Assembly: GCA_964611525.1 (NCBI GenBank)
Contig: CAZTAL010000067.1
Span: 1-64,000, forward strand
Reading direction: 5' to 3'
DNA length: 64,000 bases
DNA from: JAAYJR01 sp964611525
GTDB taxonomy: Bacteria > Bacteroidota > Bacteroidia > Bacteroidales > Prolixibacteraceae
Shown here: one piece after another, positions 6,763 to 15,993 of the stretch
How the letters are laid out: every line of letters starts with the position of its first letter
Numbering within the stretch: position 1 is the stretch's first letter
Translations under genes and position numbers: made by a program
The notes under the pieces: generated by a model
The model's input: only the letters and a program-made list of their open reading frames with translations
What the model was told of the DNA's origin: nothing
The model's database searches: none

Positions 6763-9435
6763 ATGTTTTATTCAGAAAACATTGTGTATAAATTATATAT
6801 TACATATTTTTTAATTTCATTTCCTTTGTTTGTTCTTTGTCAGGTAAATGAAAATGCTGTTCAGAGTATAAATAAACCTTTGAATGATTCACTTGGCGGT
6901 AATGCTGCTGTAATAGATACTTTATTGCCGGAATCTGTTCAAGTCAAAGATACTGTTATTTCAGATTCATTAAAAGCTCCCGTAATAGAAGCCCCCATTG
7001 ATTATAATGCTGAGGATTCTATTATAGTCTCCTTTGACGGTCAAAAGGTATTTTTATATAACAATGCAAAAGTTACCTATCAACAGATAGAATTAACAGC
7101 ATACTTTATAGAACTTGACTTGGAATCGAAGGAAGTATATGCTGAAGGTATTAAGGACACTACAAATACTTTAATACAAAAGCCAATTTTTAAAGATGGT
7201 AACGAGGAATTTGAATCGAATACCTTACGTTATAATTTTGAGACCGAAAAGGGTATAATTACCGATGTTGTTACCCAACAGGGGGAGGGCTTTGTTCACA
7301 GCAAGAGAACAAAAAAAATTTCAGAAGATGCCTTCATTTTAAAACAGGGAAAATATACAACCTGCGATGCAGATCCTCCTCATTTTTATTTGCATCTTAC
7401 TAAAGCAAAGGTCATTTCAAATAATAAAATAATTACCGGACCGGCATATATGGTGCTGGAAGATTTACCTATATATTTTGCTATCATTCCATTTGGATAT
7501 TTTCCTAATGCACCTACATATTCTTCTGGTATAATAGTGCCTTCATATGGAGAGGAAAACAACCGCGGTTTTTTTCTACGTGACGGAGGATACTACTGGG
7601 CTGCCAGTGAGTATTTTGATCTGGCAGTCAGGGGCGATATATATTCTAAAGGTTCATGGGCAGGTAAATTACATACAAATTACCGGAAAAGATACAAATT
7701 CAGCGGTGGCTTCGATTTTCGGTATGCAGTTAATATTTATGGGGAAAGAGGTCTTGATACATATACCAAGTCACCACAGTTTGCGGTTACATGGAGTCAT
7801 AGTCAGGATTCAAAAGCCAATCCGAATCAGACATTTTCAGCAAGTGTTAACTTTTCTACAAGCGGATATGACAAACAAAATTCTTATTCGGCAAGTAATT
7901 ATTTGCGTACCCAAAAGTCATCAAGTATATCATATACGAAAAAATTTGAAAACACTCCTTTTAATTTATCTACAAACCTCCGGCATTCACAGAATTCAAC
8001 TGACTCTTCAATGACACTATCATTGCCTGAGATGACATTCAGCATGGCTAAATTTTATCCATTCCGGAGTAAAAACAGGAGCGGACCTCTCAAGTGGTAT
8101 GAAAAGTTTGGGGTCAATTATACAGGGAACCTGAGAAACTCAATCACCGCGCATGAGTCAGAAATATTGCATAAGTCATTTGCACGTGACTGGAAAAATG
8201 GTATTAAGCATAATATCCCTATTTCTCTTCCCAATTTTAATCTTTTTAAATATATTAATGTAAGTCCGGGTTTCAGTTACAATGAAAAGTGGTATTTTAA
8301 AAAATATGATCGTTCATACCATGAAGATAAACTGTTTTATGATGAATATGGCAGGCCGAGTCATGTTAAGGTCGATACGATCACCGGTTTCAACAGGGTC
8401 TATGATTATTCTTACAGTTTTAGTACTTCTACAAATATATATGGTATGTTCTTACCCCTTAATCCAAATTCAAAAATAAAAGGTATCCGGCATAAGATAT
8501 CTCCCTCTCTGAGTTTGAGCTACCGTCCGGATTTTGGGGCTAAGCGTTTTGGCTATTGGCAACCGGTTCAGGTAGATACTACCGGCCGGATAGAATATTT
8601 TGATGTGAATACAGGTGGTATTTATGGAGGGTCCCCGGGGAGGGGGGCATCCGGAGCAGTTTCATTTTCGGTGAATAATAATGTGGAGATGAAAGTTTTG
8701 GATACTAAAGATACTACCATGACAGATGAAGAGCAGAATTACAAAAAGGTTAAGTTAATAGATAATCTGAGTTTCGGTACATCATATAATCTTATTACCG
8801 ATTCTTTAAACCTCGCTCCTGTCAGTATAAGGGCAAGAACTACAGTAGCAGGGGTAAGCATTAACATGGGGGGAGTATTGGATCCTTATATGGTCAATGA
8901 AAACGGAACCAGGATCCATAAATATGTTTGGAATGAAAAGAGAGGATTGGCGAAACTAGGACGTCTCACTCGCGCTAATTTATCCTTTGGTTTGAATTTT
9001 CAATCAAAGAAGGGAGAAAAAGAGGCTGAAGAAAATAAAAGATTGATTGAGGAGGAAAATATATTGCCAGGTGACTATGCAAATTATGCCGACTTTAATA
9101 TTCCATGGGATTTTGGTATAGATTATAGTTTTAATTACAGCGGACCACCCAGACCGGGCGTAAAAGGCAGATTTTCTCAGACAGTCGGATTGAGAGGAAA
9201 TCTAAATCTTACCGATAAATGGAGAATAAGTGCAAATACTAATTTTGACATAATGGCAGGAGAATTTTCATTTACAACTATAAATGTTAATCGTGATCTC
9301 CATTGTTGGCAGATGTCATTTAATTTTGTGCCGTTTGGTTATATGAAAAGTTACAGTTTTACTATTAACGCGAAATCATCAATGCTGAAAGACCTTAAAC
9401 TCCAGAAGAGGCAAAGTCACTATGATAATTTTTAA
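6763..9435 (+). CDS. lptD: LPS-assembly outer membrane protein LptD, Bacteroidota type
   Basis: LptD is the outer-membrane barrel that inserts lipopolysaccharide into the outer leaflet. From ATG 6763 the protein has 890 residues. It starts with a signal peptide (MFYSENIVYKLYITYFLISF...), followed by a periplasmic OstA-like jellyroll with repeated short strands. From about residue 240 a large beta barrel follows, with many alternating aromatic strands, ending in KLQKRQSHYDNF. A longer start (TTG 6739) would overlap the -7 element and is rejected. A MITE-like element follows the stop codon by one base. Confidence 0.85.
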   Translation: MFYSENIVYKLYITYFLISFPLFVLCQVNENAVQSINKPLNDSLGGNAAVIDTLLPESVQVKDTVISDSLKAPVIEAPIDYNAEDSIIVSFDGQKVFLYNNAKVTYQQIELTAYFIELDLESKEVYAEGIKDTTNTLIQKPIFKDGNEEFESNTLRYNFETEKGIITDVVTQQGEGFVHSKRTKKISEDAFILKQGKYTTCDADPPHFYLHLTKAKVISNNKIITGPAYMVLEDLPIYFAIIPFGYFPNAPTYSSGIIVPSYGEENNRGFFLRDGGYYWAASEYFDLAVRGDIYSKGSWAGKLHTNYRKRYKFSGGFDFRYAVNIYGERGLDTYTKSPQFAVTWSHSQDSKANPNQTFSASVNFSTSGYDKQNSYSASNYLRTQKSSSISYTKKFENTPFNLSTNLRHSQNSTDSSMTLSLPEMTFSMAKFYPFRSKNRSGPLKWYEKFGVNYTGNLRNSITAHESEILHKSFARDWKNGIKHNIPISLPNFNLFKYINVSPGFSYNEKWYFKKYDRSYHEDKLFYDEYGRPSHVKVDTITGFNRVYDYSYSFSTSTNIYGMFLPLNPNSKIKGIRHKISPSLSLSYRPDFGAKRFGYWQPVQVDTTGRIEYFDVNTGGIYGGSPGRGASGAVSFSVNNNVEMKVLDTKDTTMTDEEQNYKKVKLIDNLSFGTSYNLITDSLNLAPVSIRARTTVAGVSINMGGVLDPYMVNENGTRIHKYVWNEKRGLAKLGRLTRANLSFGLNFQSKKGEKEAEENKRLIEEENILPGDYANYADFNIPWDFGIDYSFNYSGPPRPGVKGRFSQTVGLRGNLNLTDKWRISANTNFDIMAGEFSFTTINVNRDLHCWQMSFNFVPFGYMKSYSFTINAKSSMLKDLKLQKRQSHYDNF

Positions 9436-9593
9436 ATTTTGAGCTTGCTTCGAAAAGTCTAAAAACAAAAATATCTCAAAAATGTTATATAAATAAAAAA
9501 TTTAAATATCTGAATATTAATATTTTAAATTTCCATTCAGTTATTTTTTTGAAATTTGATGATAAAATATATTTTTCAGAGTAGACTCAATTT
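9436..9593. mobile_element. MITE-like element, copy 2
   Basis: The 150-bp element (9440-9589) starts TGAGCTTGCTTCGAAAAGTC and ends in AGAGTAGACTCA, an imperfect inverted end. It is flanked by ATTT (9436-9439 and 9590-9593), a 4-bp target duplication. The interior (CTCAAAAATGTTATATAAAT; AAATTTGATGATAAAATATA) is shared with the copy at 56353-56479. It sits directly after the lptD stop and before the shared terminator. It has no ORF. Confidence 0.8.
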
Positions 9594-9600
9594 TAGTTTA

Positions 9601-9643
9601 AAAAAGATGGAATCCTGTTTTTATAGGATTCCATCTTTTTTTT
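9601..9643. terminator. Bidirectional terminator between lptD and rplI
   Basis: The arms AAAAAGATGGAATCCT (9601-9616) and AGGATTCCATCTTTTT (9625-9640) pair perfectly over 16 bp with an 8-base loop. There are T-runs on both strands, so it serves the convergent lptD and rplI transcripts. Confidence 0.9.
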
Positions 9644-9647
9644 CCTG

Positions 9648-10094
9648 CTATTCACCTACAACATCGAAATCAAGCTCTACGACAACATCTTTGAACAGTT
9701 TGATTTTTGCTTTGTAAGTACCAACTTCTTTAATAGTATCTTCAGGTAAAGTGATTTGTTTTCTGTCAATTTGAAATCCTTTTTTATTAATGGCTCCGGC
9801 AACCTGTATGGTATTAACTGAACCGAATATCTTACCGGAAGAGCTTACTTTAGCACCGATTTTTACCTTTTTATTGCTAAGTTTTTCGGCAATAGCCTGC
9901 GCTTCCTCCCTTAGGAGCGATTCTTTATGAGCGCGCTGGTTAATATTTTCTTCAAGCATTTTTTTTGCGGAATCACTGGCGGCAATGGCTTTTTTTTGCG
10001 GAATAAGATAATTGCGTGCAAAGCCGTCTTTGACAGTTATTATATCATCTTTGCTGCCCAGCCGCTTAACGTCTTCTAATAAAATAATTTCCAT
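9648..10094 (-). CDS. rplI: 50S ribosomal protein bL9
   Basis: bL9 is a two-domain protein of the large ribosomal subunit. The 148 residues begin MEIILLEDVKRLGSKDDIITVKDGFARNYLIP, the conserved N-terminal domain. A long connecting helix follows (about 40-75), then a C-terminal domain with GKIFGSVNTIQVA. It is last in the rpsF-rpsR-rplI operon and is followed at once by a strong terminator. Confidence 0.98.
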   Translation of the reverse strand: MEIILLEDVKRLGSKDDIITVKDGFARNYLIPQKKAIAASDSAKKMLEENINQRAHKESLLREEAQAIAEKLSNKKVKIGAKVSSSGKIFGSVNTIQVAGAINKKGFQIDRKQITLPEDTIKEVGTYKAKIKLFKDVVVELDFDVVGE

Positions 10095-10196
10095 TTATAT
10101 TGATTCTTTTGTTTTTAATATAGTTTAAAATTCCGGGAATCAGTCCGGTAATTTTGTGAAATGAACCTTTTAATCAGGATTGCTTTCCGTGATTAA

Positions 10197-10466
10197 TTAT
10201 TTTAACATATCAGCTACATAAGGTAACAATGCAAGCTGGCGGGCCCTTTTAACAGCTCTACTCACCTTGCGCTGGTATTTGAGAGAGGTCCCTGTAATGC
10301 GGCGAGGTAATAATTTACCTTGTTCGTTAAGAAATTTTTTCAGGAATTCCGGATCTTTATAATCCACGTATTTAATACCATTTTTTTTGAAACGGCAATA
10401 TTTTTTCTTTTTAATTTCTACTGAAGGAGGAGTAAGATATCTTATTTCACTTGTATTTTGTGCCAT
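10197..10466 (-). CDS. rpsR: 30S ribosomal protein bS18
   Basis: bS18 binds next to bS6 on the platform of the small subunit. The 89-residue product has the family core KKYCRFKKNGIKYVDYKD and LPRRITGTSLKYQRKVSRAVKRARQLALLPY. It lies 3 bases after rpsF and 102 bases before rplI. No ssb gene lies between rpsF and rpsR, the arrangement usual in Bacteroidota. Confidence 0.98.
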   Translation of the reverse strand: MAQNTSEIRYLTPPSVEIKKKKYCRFKKNGIKYVDYKDPEFLKKFLNEQGKLLPRRITGTSLKYQRKVSRAVKRARQLALLPYVADMLK

Positions 10467-10469
10467 ATT

Positions 10470-10829
10470 TTATTGTTCTTTATTTGATTTTTCTTTTTGG
10501 AGTCTTCTTCTTTTCTCACTATACTCAATTGCGTATTTATCCAACCTGACAGTCAGGAATCTAATAATCCTTTCGTCACGGCGGAGCTCTATGGAAAACT
10601 TATTAATGAATTCAGGGTCGGCTTTAAATTCAAATAAATAATAAAAACCGGTAGATTTATTCTGGATTGGGTAAGCCAGTTTTTTCATTCCCCAATCCTC
10701 TTCATGAACCATTTCGCCTTTATTTCCGGCAATCAGGTTCTTGAATTTTTTTACCGTTTCCTTTATCTGTGGCTCAGATAAAACGGGAGTACAAATGAAA
10801 ACGGTTTCATACTGATTAAACATAGACAT
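10470..10829 (-). CDS. rpsF: 30S ribosomal protein bS6
   Basis: bS6 is a small-subunit protein that pairs with bS18. The 119 residues show YETVFICTPVLSEPQIKETVKKFK, a central WGMKKLAYPIQNKSTGFYYLFEFKA and the conserved RRDERIIRFLTVRLDKYA. It is first in the operon, behind a near-consensus promoter at 10868-10898. Confidence 0.98.
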   Translation of the reverse strand: MSMFNQYETVFICTPVLSEPQIKETVKKFKNLIAGNKGEMVHEEDWGMKKLAYPIQNKSTGFYYLFEFKADPEFINKFSIELRRDERIIRFLTVRLDKYAIEYSEKRRRLQKEKSNKEQ

Positions 10830-10867
10830 TAAATTTATTTATTATACATTTTTAAATTTTGGAAGCG

Positions 10868-10898
10868 CAAAAATATAAATAAAATAGTATTAATCAAA
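10868..10898 (-). promoter_or_regulatory. Promoter of rpsF-rpsR-rplI
   Basis: On the minus strand TTTG (10895-10898), 19 bases, and TATTTTTG (10868-10875) fit the Bacteroidota -33/-7 consensus. Initiation near 10862 would leave a leader of about 30 bases before the rpsF ATG. Confidence 0.7.
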
Positions 10899-10916
10899 TA
10901 AATTGTCGATCATAAA

Positions 10917-12455
10917 TCACAATGGAATATTTCCGTGTTTTCTTGGGGGATTTGATTTTCGTTTATTACGTGTCATTTCGAGTGCACCAATAATTTTTTT
11001 ACGTGTATCTTTAGGCTGAATTACTTCATCTATGTACCCTAATGAAGCTGCTTTATAAGGATTAGCAAATTTATTACGGTATTCTTCCAAAGCTGCAATT
11101 TTTTCCTTTTCATTTAATTTATTGCGGTAAAGTATGTTTATAGCTCCTTCGGGTCCCATCACTGCAATCTCGGCAGTAGGAAAAGTAAAGTTTACGTCAG
11201 CCCCAATGTGTTTACTCGACATAACATCATAAGCACCGCCGTAAGCTTTGCGTGTTATAATAGTAATTTTTGGTACTGTAGCTTCGGAGAATGCATAAAG
11301 CAGCTTTGCTCCTTGTTTTATTATTCCCCCGAATTCTTGGTTTATGCCCGGCAGAAATCCCGGAACATCGACGAATGTTACTAAAGGGAGATTAAAGGCA
11401 TCGCAGAAACGAACAAAACGTGCAGCTTTAACAGAGCAGTTAATATCCAGAACACCAGCCAGATGAGCTGGCTGATTTGCTACTATTCCCACCGAATGTC
11501 CCGCGAAACGGGCAAATCCGGTAATTATATTTTGTGCATATTCGGACTGAACCTCCAGAAAATGTTTATTATCAATAACATCCTGGATTATTGTGTGCAT
11601 GTCATACGGTTTATTTGGGTCGGGTGGAACCAGAGTCTGAAGCTCCTCCTCTTCACGGTCAGACGTATCTATGGTTGATTTTACAGGAGGGTCTTCGAGA
11701 TTATTCGATGGGATAAAACTGATTAGTTCCCTGATCATCATCAATACCTGTTCTTCGCTGTCGCCTGAAAAATGTGCTACTCCGCTCTTTGTATTGTGTG
11801 TATGGGCTCCCCCCAGTTCTTCTTTTGTGACTTCTTCGTGAGTTACTGTTTTAATTACATCGGGACCCGTTACAAACATATGGCTTTTTTCATTGACCAT
11901 AAAAATAAAATCGGTAAGGGCAGGGGAGTAGACAGCTCCTCCTGCGCATGGACCTAGTATTGCTGATATTTGGGGTATTACTCCTGATGACATTACATTA
12001 TTATAAAATATATCCGCAAAACCTGCTAAACTTTCCACTCCTTCCTGTATGCGAGCTCCCCCAGAGTCATTTAGTCCGATTATAGGCGCACCCATTTTGA
12101 GGGCAAGATTTTGTAATTTAACTATTTTATCGGCATTTGACCTGCTTAGTGAGCCTCCGAAAACTGTAAAATCCTGAGCAAATACATACACCAGCCGGTC
12201 ATTTATTTTTCCATAACCGGAAATCACGCCGTCACCCAATATTTTTTTTTCCTGCATTCCAAAATCGTATTTTTGGTGAGTGACGAGTTTGTCTATTTCG
12301 ACAAATGTCCCCGAGTCAAGCAGTTGATCAATTCTTTCACGTGCTGTTTGTTTTCCCGAGTCATGTTGTTTTTTTATGCGTTCCTCTCCTCCGCCCAACT
12401 CAGCTTGACGATTCAGTTCCCTGAGTTGGTCATATTTGTTTTGTAAATCATCCAT
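10917..12455 (-). CDS. Acyl-CoA carboxylase/decarboxylase carboxyltransferase subunit
   Basis: The 512-residue protein belongs to the PccB/MmdA family, which moves the carboxyl group between carboxybiotin and an acyl-CoA, usually propionyl-CoA/methylmalonyl-CoA. Visible motifs are GLNDSGGARIQEGVESLAGF, ILGPCAGGAVYSPAL and the C-terminal-half KQGAKLLYAF with YGGAYDVMSSKH. The ends ARERIDQLLDSGTF and ANPYKAASLGYIDEVI are typical. It is the third gene of an accC-BCCP-carboxyltransferase operon, 12 bases after the biotin carrier. No sodium-pump membrane subunit is adjacent, so a carboxylase or an incomplete decarboxylase remains open. Confidence 0.93.
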   Translation of the reverse strand: MDDLQNKYDQLRELNRQAELGGGEERIKKQHDSGKQTARERIDQLLDSGTFVEIDKLVTHQKYDFGMQEKKILGDGVISGYGKINDRLVYVFAQDFTVFGGSLSRSNADKIVKLQNLALKMGAPIIGLNDSGGARIQEGVESLAGFADIFYNNVMSSGVIPQISAILGPCAGGAVYSPALTDFIFMVNEKSHMFVTGPDVIKTVTHEEVTKEELGGAHTHNTKSGVAHFSGDSEEQVLMMIRELISFIPSNNLEDPPVKSTIDTSDREEEELQTLVPPDPNKPYDMHTIIQDVIDNKHFLEVQSEYAQNIITGFARFAGHSVGIVANQPAHLAGVLDINCSVKAARFVRFCDAFNLPLVTFVDVPGFLPGINQEFGGIIKQGAKLLYAFSEATVPKITIITRKAYGGAYDVMSSKHIGADVNFTFPTAEIAVMGPEGAINILYRNKLNEKEKIAALEEYRNKFANPYKAASLGYIDEVIQPKDTRKKIIGALEMTRNKRKSNPPRKHGNIPL

Positions 12456-12467
12456 AAGAAATTCTGT

Positions 12468-12977
12468 TTATTCAAGTTCCAGAAGTACCTGATCACTCTG
12501 TACTGTATCACCCTCGGCAACATTTACTTTTTTAACAATTCCGTCTGAAGGTGCCTTGTATTCACTTTCCATTTTCATGGCGGAAATAATAATTGCAGTA
12601 TCTCCTGCTTTAATTATATCACCTTTTTTTACAAGTATTTTAACTACTTTACCCGGCATGGGAGATGAGATGGTTTTTGAATTTTTTCCGGTGCCGTTTG
12701 ATTTACGGTTTATAAGATAACGGGCTTCTGCATCTATTATGGTGAGGTCGTAAGAATTATATAGTGTATGCGCTGTATATTTTTTAGGTTGTTTGCCGGG
12801 AACCAATTCGATATTATACGAATGTCCTCCTTCCAGTATTGAAAAGGTTCCGTCGGAAGTATGAAGCAAATCTACCTGGTATATTTTGCCGTCTACTTCT
12901 ACTTTAAGAAGATTACCATTCTGACCGAGCAGGTTAACCCAGGCTGTACGGTCGTTTATCTTTATTTCAAAAGTCAT
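12468..12977 (-). CDS. Biotin carboxyl carrier protein
   Basis: This 169-residue protein carries the biotin shuttled between the biotin carboxylase and the carboxyltransferase. The C-terminal biotinyl domain (about 100-169) has SSPMPGKVVKILVKKGD and the biotinylation motif AMKM (133-136), with Lys135 as the target. The first 95 residues form a small N-terminal domain like those in propionyl-CoA carboxylase carriers. It lies 7 bases after the accC-like gene and 12 before the carboxyltransferase. Confidence 0.93.
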   Translation of the reverse strand: MTFEIKINDRTAWVNLLGQNGNLLKVEVDGKIYQVDLLHTSDGTFSILEGGHSYNIELVPGKQPKKYTAHTLYNSYDLTIIDAEARYLINRKSNGTGKNSKTISSPMPGKVVKILVKKGDIIKAGDTAIIISAMKMESEYKAPSDGIVKKVNVAEGDTVQSDQVLLELE

Positions 12978-12984
12978 GAGTTTT

Positions 12985-14490
12985 TCAGAAATTATTCAAA
13001 TAAGGTAATTTTTTCCAGCGGTTCTCTGCCGGAACAAATGCTTTATTGTTGTATTGCGCCCTGCTGATCTTATTGAGGTAATCGATATAAGCTGCTATGA
13101 TAACCATATCTTCACAGTCTTTATGGGAATTATTTTCTAATAGCTGTTTCTGATTATTTTCAATGAAGTGCGTATCATATTTTCCTTCAATGAAATTTTG
13201 ATTATTCATTATCCGTTCCATGAATTTTATTGAAGTTTTAACCCCTGTAATTTTGTATTCATATAAGGCCCGGCGCATTCTTCTTATAGCTTCTCCCCTC
13301 GTATCTCCCCAGACTATAAGTTTGGAGATTAAAGGGTCATAATGTATGGGTATATCATACCCTTCATAAACATAACCATCGGTTCGTACACCTAATCCCA
13401 GAGGCTCCGATATTTTATGGATTTTACCAGGACTGGGCATAAATTGATTGTCAGGGTCTTCCGCATAAATCCGGCATTCAATGGCATGGCCGTTCTGACT
13501 TAGGTCTCCACGGGAAAATTCCAAAGGCTGTCCCTCAGCAATTTTAATTTGCTGTTTTACCATGTCGATACCCGTAACCCTTTCTGTTATTGGATGTTCC
13601 ACCTGAAGCCGTGTATTCATTTCAAGAAAGTAATAATTGAGGTTTCCGTCAACCAAAAATTCAATGGTACCGGCTCCTGTATAATTTACGGCTTTCGCTG
13701 CCTTTATCGCGGCTTTACCCATTTCGTCTCTTAATTCAGATGTCATAAGAGGAGATGGTGTTTCCTCAATCATTTTTTGATGCCGTCTTTGAATGGAACA
13801 TTCACGCTCAAACATATGAATGATATTACCATATTGGTCTCCAAGTATTTGAAATTCAATGTGATGAGGGGAGACTATATATTTTTCTATATATACTGAA
13901 TCATTGCCAAATGCAGATCTTGCTTCCGAACGCGAACCCATTAATCCTTTATTAATCTCTGACGCATTATTTATCAGCCTCATACCTTTGCCGCCTCCAC
14001 CTGCCGAGGCTTTGATGATCACAGGGAGACCTATTTCCTTTGCAGAAACCATAGCATCTTTAAGGGAATTAAGGCTTCCTCGTGTGCCAGGCACAACAGG
14101 TATTCCTGCTTCCGACATTACTTCCCGGGCCTTGATTTTATCCCCCATTTGGCTAATTACCAATGGTGAGGGGCCGATGAAAATAATTCCTTCTTCAATG
14201 CATCTTTCTGCGAACCGGGCATTTTCAGATAGGAAACCATAACCCGGATGAATAGCATCGGCTTTGGATATTTTTGCCACCTCAATAATTTTTTCAATAT
14301 TTAAATAACTTACTGAAGAAGGCGCTTTTCCAATACAATAAGCTTCCTCTGCATATCTTACATGTAAGGAAGTGCGGTCAGCTTCGGAAAAAACTGCTAC
14401 CGTATGAATGTTCATCTCTCTGCAGGTACGCATAATACGAATAGCTATTTCTCCACGATTGGCTACCAGAATTTTCTTTATGTGATTCAT
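12985..14490 (-). CDS. Biotin carboxylase (AccC/PccA-like)
   Basis: This ATP-grasp enzyme carboxylates the carrier biotin with bicarbonate. The 501 residues begin KKILVANRGEIAIRIMRTCREM. It has the glycine-rich ATP loop ASAGGGGKGMR near residue 160, MFERECSIQRRHQKMIEE and the catalytic EMNTRLQVEHPITE. IECRIYAEDP is near the C-terminus. A C-terminal extension of about 50 residues exceeds the AccC length (about 450). It heads the operon with the carrier and the carboxyltransferase, so a propionyl/acyl-CoA carboxylase role is more likely than fatty-acid synthesis. Confidence 0.92.
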   Translation of the reverse strand: MNHIKKILVANRGEIAIRIMRTCREMNIHTVAVFSEADRTSLHVRYAEEAYCIGKAPSSVSYLNIEKIIEVAKISKADAIHPGYGFLSENARFAERCIEEGIIFIGPSPLVISQMGDKIKAREVMSEAGIPVVPGTRGSLNSLKDAMVSAKEIGLPVIIKASAGGGGKGMRLINNASEINKGLMGSRSEARSAFGNDSVYIEKYIVSPHHIEFQILGDQYGNIIHMFERECSIQRRHQKMIEETPSPLMTSELRDEMGKAAIKAAKAVNYTGAGTIEFLVDGNLNYYFLEMNTRLQVEHPITERVTGIDMVKQQIKIAEGQPLEFSRGDLSQNGHAIECRIYAEDPDNQFMPSPGKIHKISEPLGLGVRTDGYVYEGYDIPIHYDPLISKLIVWGDTRGEAIRRMRRALYEYKITGVKTSIKFMERIMNNQNFIEGKYDTHFIENNQKQLLENNSHKDCEDMVIIAAYIDYLNKISRAQYNNKAFVPAENRWKKLPYLNNF

Positions 14491-15007
14491 TTTTACTGAT
14501 TAATTAATATTCAATAAAATTTATCCTTCATAAATACCAAAACATTTAACGCGCGACAAATATCGGTAAAAAATTTTAATGCTACTTATAGTGGCTGAAA
14601 TTACGGTATGTATTCAGAAATGCAAATCAAAATGTGTTAATAAATGTCAATTGCGTTAATGTAACCCAAATATTTAAGATTGATTTTGAATATCCAAAGT
14701 ATATATTCCAAAAGTGAATAAAAAACGGGTTATCATTGGTGGCGATAACCCGGTTGTTCATAGTTTAGTTTAGTTAGACCTGAAAAATATTGGTTTAACA
14801 GAGAAAAGGTAGTGTTTTAAATAACATTCATTTTACATTGAATTAAAACATTGCTAATATAACACAAAATAAGATGCAATGTAAAACAAAATTAAAAATT
14901 TATTAAATTTTGTTAATTAATGTTTTTTTAATAATTGTAAATGACTGATTTTAAATAAGGGAAAAAATAAATATGTTATTAAATATGAAAATGGCACGGT
15001 GATTAAC
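14491..15007. other. Intergenic region with possible small RNA or long 3' UTR
   Basis: About 517 bases without a gene. Two structures stand out: a long-range repeat TTTTACATTG/CAATGTAAAA (14831-14840, 14877-14886), and a minus-strand terminator at 14719-14752. The terminator is preceded on that strand by CTAACTAAACTAAACTATG. It could be the 3' end of the DUF1080 transcript, an independent small RNA, or a leader of the carboxylase operon. Confidence 0.4.
14719..14752 (-). terminator. Intrinsic terminator on the minus strand
   Basis: Arms CGGGTTATC (14726-14734) and GATAACCCG (14744-14752) pair over 9 bp. On the minus strand the hairpin is followed by TTTTTTATT. It lies 228 bases upstream of the accC start in the same direction. 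Confidence 0.75.
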
Positions 15008-15697
15008 TTATTCATCTAACTCTCTCAATTGTATTTTTTTCAGTGCTGCTGTTGTAATCCATGAACATATTCCAAATGGCTTTGAAAGGCTGACTTCCGG
15101 ACGTATATCGATTTCATGACCTTCAGTGTTGAAGTCTACTATTTTTTCATCATCTATCCATGCCTCTATTTTTTGTCCGCTTACTTTAAGTCGAATTTTG
15201 TACCATTTGTCATGTTCAAATTTTTTCAGTGTACGTGTTTCGTTTTCCGATGCATCGTGTCCGTCAATGGTGCTTAATCCCACAACAGGACCTCCCCAGC
15301 CGCCTACAATAAATGAGCAGTAAGTATTTGAAACAGGGAAAGTCATTCCACAGAAAAAGTCGTTGCCGGAGATCTTTTTGGCCTCCAAAGATACTTCATA
15401 ATCCATTTTAGGAAAATTCCCTGTCCATGTTATGCCGGTACAGCCATCTCCCATTCCGAGAATAATGTTGTTTCCCGATATATTTACCGGTCCCTCGGTG
15501 CCAAAATTTGTAATTTGCCATCCTTCCAAACTCTCACCGTCGAAAAGATACTTCCATCCGTCTTCAATAGCTTCTTGTTGTATTTTGCTGTTTTCCTGTT
15601 TTTTCGGATTATGGTTGCAACTTATTTGAGAAAAAATAAATACTGCAATTAACAGGATAAGAGTTGCCGGATAAAAAGTCAGATTTTCGTTGTTCAT
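15008..15697 (-). CDS. DUF1080 (3-keto-disaccharide hydrolase-like) lipoprotein
   Basis: The 229-residue protein has an N-terminal hydrophobic segment ending in the lipobox-like SQISC (Cys at about 27), so it is probably a lipoprotein. A single DUF1080 domain follows, with the typical start GWKYLFDGESLEGWQ and a concanavalin-like beta pattern (YEVSLEAKKISGNDFFCGMTFP; KWYKIRLKVSGQKIEAWIDDEKIVDF). Some members hydrolyse 3-keto sugars; here a carbohydrate role is inferred only. It has no clear operon partner. Confidence 0.8.
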   Translation of the reverse strand: MNNENLTFYPATLILLIAVFIFSQISCNHNPKKQENSKIQQEAIEDGWKYLFDGESLEGWQITNFGTEGPVNISGNNIILGMGDGCTGITWTGNFPKMDYEVSLEAKKISGNDFFCGMTFPVSNTYCSFIVGGWGGPVVGLSTIDGHDASENETRTLKKFEHDKWYKIRLKVSGQKIEAWIDDEKIVDFNTEGHEIDIRPEVSLSKPFGICSWITTAALKKIQLRELDE

Positions 15698-15993
15698 TTT
15701 TGTAAATCAATTTAAAATGTGTATTATAGTTAATTCCGGCAGTAATAATATGCCGTAATGATTTATCATTTGTTATAAATAGGTGGCAATTTATACCTTC
15801 CGGAGTTAAAACACAAGTAATTTTAAATCATTATTTTTAATTTTAGAGATATTTAATGTAACTTGAAAATCCATGTCATCAGGGCCTACTCATATTAAGA
15901 TCGATTTTGCCTGTTTTTTGCAAATAAGCAGTACATGGAGGATTAAAACATGTGGTAATATAAATTATTATCATAGTAAACATTATTAATCAT

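Noticed and set aside
7547..8014. A 155-codon open frame overlapping lptD in another frame
   Set aside because: It shares the strand with lptD but is out of frame with a conserved barrel region and shows no family motifs.
10917..14490. A complete sodium-pumping methylmalonyl-CoA decarboxylase
   Set aside because: The beta (membrane) and small subunits are not adjacent, so only the carboxylase-type subunits are supported.
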